Made by a program: the position numbers and the translations under genes | Assembly (NCBI GenBank): GCA_049687495.1 | Contig: JBAVJB010000093.1 | Coordinates: forward strand, 1 to 23,230 | From: Salinimicrobium sp049687495 | GTDB taxonomy: Bacteria > Bacteroidota > Bacteroidia > Flavobacteriales > Flavobacteriaceae | Direction of reading: 5' to 3' | Length of the DNA stretch: 23,230 nt | Shown here: positions 21,464 to 23,230 of the stretch, piece after piece | How positions within the stretch are numbered: position 1 is the first letter of the stretch | How the letters are laid out: each line of letters begins with the position of its first letter | The notes under the pieces: generated by a model | Told to the model about the DNA's origin: nothing | Database searches by the model: none | What the model saw: only the letters and a program-made list of their open reading frames with translations

Positions 21464-23230
21464 ATGAAGAGATTATTAGCATTAGCTTTGTTCTTTACAA
21501 CATCGACCTTCTTTGCTCAGGGAGTGATTACCGGTACGGTGATCGACTCTCAGATGGATGCTCCCCTACCAGGTGCAAACGTCTCAGTGGTTGGTACTAC
21601 TAAAGGTGGTATTACCGACTTCGGCGGAAAATTCAGTATTGAAGTAGACAAGGCATCAGGATTTATTGAAGTTACTTTCCTGGGCTTTGAACCAAAAAGA
21701 GTTGCTTTTGAGGTAACCGGTGGTAAAACCGTAGACCTTGGAAGAATCTTACTACAGCCGGACGCAGATGCTTTGGATGAAGTTGTTATCACAACCTACA
21801 ACATCGCAATTGACCGTAAAACTCCGGTAGCTGTTTCAACTATTAAGTCTGAAGCAATTGAAACCAAACTTGGAAACCAGGAATTCCCTGAGATCCTAAA
21901 ATCTACTCCGGGTGTTTACGCAACCAAAGGTGGTGGTGGTTTTGGTGACTCAGAGATCAGACTTCGTGGTTTTGAGTCAGAGAACATTGCTGTGATGATC
22001 AACGGTATTCCTGTAAACGACATGGAAAATGGTCGTGTATACTGGAGTAACTGGGCTGGTCTTTCAGATGTTACAAGATTTATGCAGGTACAACGTGGTT
22101 TGGGTGCTTCTAAAGTAGCCGTGCCTTCTATTGGTGGTACCATCAACATCGTTACAAGAACTACAGATGCTGAAGAAGGCGGAAGCGTTCTTTACTCTTT
22201 GGGTAACGACGGTTACGAAAAAGTGGGCGCAACTGTATCTACAGGAAAAATGGAAAATGGTTGGGCTGCAACAGTTTCTGGATCACGTACTACAGGTGAC
22301 GGTTACATCGATGGAACAGAATTCTCTGGATTCTCTTACTTCCTTAACATCGCTAAAGAACTAGGCGAAGATCACGAACTATCTTTTACTGCATTCGGAG
22401 CTCAACAACAGCACGGTCAGCGTCAAAATGCTGAGACCATCGAAACTTACAGAATGAGCGAAAGCGGAACAAGATTCAGCAGAGACTGGGGATACCTTAA
22501 TGGGCAAGTGCTTCACATTGAAGACAACTTCTACCACAAGCCACAGATCTCTTTGAACCACTATTGGGATATCAACGAGAAAACTCAACTTTCTACTGCA
22601 GCTTACGCATCTTTCGGTTCCGGAGGTGGAGGCGGATACGGTGGAGTTAACAAGTTTGGACTTGGAAACCCTAGTAACCCTTCTGAATACAGAGACGGTT
22701 ACCTTCAGCCTGTAAATCTTGATATGATCGTTGACGAGAACGTTCAGCGTGGAGCGCTTGGTTCTGAAACTTTCCTTAGAGCTTCAAGAAACGACCATAA
22801 CTGGTATGGAATTCTTTCAACACTTACTACCGAAGTAGCTTCAGATTTTGATGTTACTGGTGGTGTTGACTTAAGATACTACAAAGGTGAGCACTTTACA
22901 GAAGTTACAAACCTTTTGGGTGGGCAGTACGTTTTTGATGATTCAAACGTTAACAACCCTAACAATACCGCGCAGGTTGGAGATAAGATCTTCTACTACA
23001 ACGACGGGCTTGTACTTTGGGAAGGTGTATTTGGACAGGTAGAATACTCTAAAAATGATCTTTCTGCTTTTGTTTCCTTAGCTGCTTCTAACACTTCTTA
23101 TAAAAGAAAAGATTACTTCCTTTACGAAGATAACGATCCATACCAGGAAACTGACTGGGTAGATTTCTTTGGATACAGTGGAAAAGGTGGTGCTAACTCC
23201 AACCTTGATGACCACAACAACGTCTTTGCC
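21464..23230 (+). CDS. TonB-dependent outer-membrane receptor, 5' part
   Basis: Frame open from ATG 21464 to the window end (589 codons, no stop). Signal peptide residues 1-18 (MKRLLALALFFTTSTFFA). Residues 20-100 form a carboxypeptidase-regulatory-like beta sandwich (ITGTVIDSQMDAPLPGANVSV ... GRILLQPD); LDEVVIT (104-110) is a TonB-box-like segment; the plug domain covers about 117-233 with STPGVYATKGGGGFG, IRLRGFESENIAVMING and the end SIGGTINIVTRT; the barrel strands follow. A glycine run, SGGGGGYGG, lies in a predicted loop. Energised uptake of an iron chelate, vitamin, peptide or glycan is expected; no SusD partner can be seen because the downstream side is missing. Codons are strongly skewed (GGT, GAA, AAC, TTC, CGT) compared with neighbours, suggesting very high expression. 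Substrate unknown. Confidence 0.95.
   Translation, partial: MKRLLALALFFTTSTFFAQGVITGTVIDSQMDAPLPGANVSVVGTTKGGITDFGGKFSIEVDKASGFIEVTFLGFEPKRVAFEVTGGKTVDLGRILLQPDADALDEVVITTYNIAIDRKTPVAVSTIKSEAIETKLGNQEFPEILKSTPGVYATKGGGGFGDSEIRLRGFESENIAVMINGIPVNDMENGRVYWSNWAGLSDVTRFMQVQRGLGASKVAVPSIGGTINIVTRTTDAEEGGSVLYSLGNDGYEKVGATVSTGKMENGWAATVSGSRTTGDGYIDGTEFSGFSYFLNIAKELGEDHELSFTAFGAQQQHGQRQNAETIETYRMSESGTRFSRDWGYLNGQVLHIEDNFYHKPQISLNHYWDINEKTQLSTAAYASFGSGGGGGYGGVNKFGLGNPSNPSEYRDGYLQPVNLDMIVDENVQRGALGSETFLRASRNDHNWYGILSTLTTEVASDFDVTGGVDLRYYKGEHFTEVTNLLGGQYVFDDSNVNNPNNTAQVGDKIFYYNDGLVLWEGVFGQVEYSKNDLSAFVSLAASNTSYKRKDYFLYEDNDPYQETDWVDFFGYSGKGGANSNLDDHNNVFA

Noticed and set aside
1..23230. CRISPR arrays, insertion sequences, toxin-antitoxin or defence genes
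   Set aside because: No regularly spaced repeats, transposase or integrase motifs, or small paired toxin-like frames were seen on either strand.

Overview
The window looks like chromosomal DNA of a marine-type Flavobacteriaceae (Bacteroidota; Gramella/Salegentibacter/Zunongwangia-like, inferred from protein flavour only). Supporting signs are TAnnTTTG-type -7 boxes upstream of several genes, mostly weak Shine-Dalgarno sequences, a DksA/TraR-like protein with a degenerate zinc finger, a very long IleRS ending KMSKR-type, and a strongly expressed-looking TonB-dependent receptor with a carboxypeptidase-like N-terminal domain. No insertion sequence, phage gene, CRISPR array or intact tRNA/rRNA was seen. 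Genes are densely packed, with many 2-11 nt gaps or overlaps.

Layout. (1) 1-3482, plus strand: 3' part of ileS, a small DksA/TraR-family gene, and a strong intrinsic terminator. (2) 3499-4783, plus strand: an exported DUF4097-like protein and the lipoprotein signal peptidase lspA. (3) 4780-9544, minus strand: one tight gene string read from right to left: retropepsin-like protease (RimB-type), RimK glutamate ligase, aspartoacylase/succinylglutamate-desuccinylase family enzyme, 5-formyl-THF cyclo-ligase, then a soluble PAS histidine kinase and a single-domain response regulator. lspA and the regulator converge and share their stop codons. (4) 9545-9824: a divergent intergenic region with three perfect dyads and two -7 boxes. 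(5) 9825-13837, plus strand: uvrC overlapping by 4 nt a patatin/outer-membrane barrel fusion gene. (6) 13955-16350, plus strand: hmgA and hppD (tyrosine to homogentisate to maleylacetoacetate). (7) 16351-16642: a promoter-terminator pair enclosing what may be a decayed tRNA or a small RNA. (8) 16643-21273, plus strand: DUF3108 exported protein, tryptophan 2,3-dioxygenase, M23 lipoprotein peptidase, glucose-6-phosphate isomerase, terminator. (9) 21464 to the end: 5' part of a TonB-dependent receptor.

How the parts fit. Region 6 plus the tryptophan dioxygenase gives aromatic amino-acid oxidation (Tyr and Trp branches), but isomerase and hydrolase steps are not in the window. Region 3 is the most system-like: a ligase that adds glutamates, a metalloenzyme of a carboxypeptidase-related fold that could remove acyl/amino-acid groups, and a protease are co-transcribed, possibly together with a signalling pair. 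Its substrate cannot be read from this sequence.
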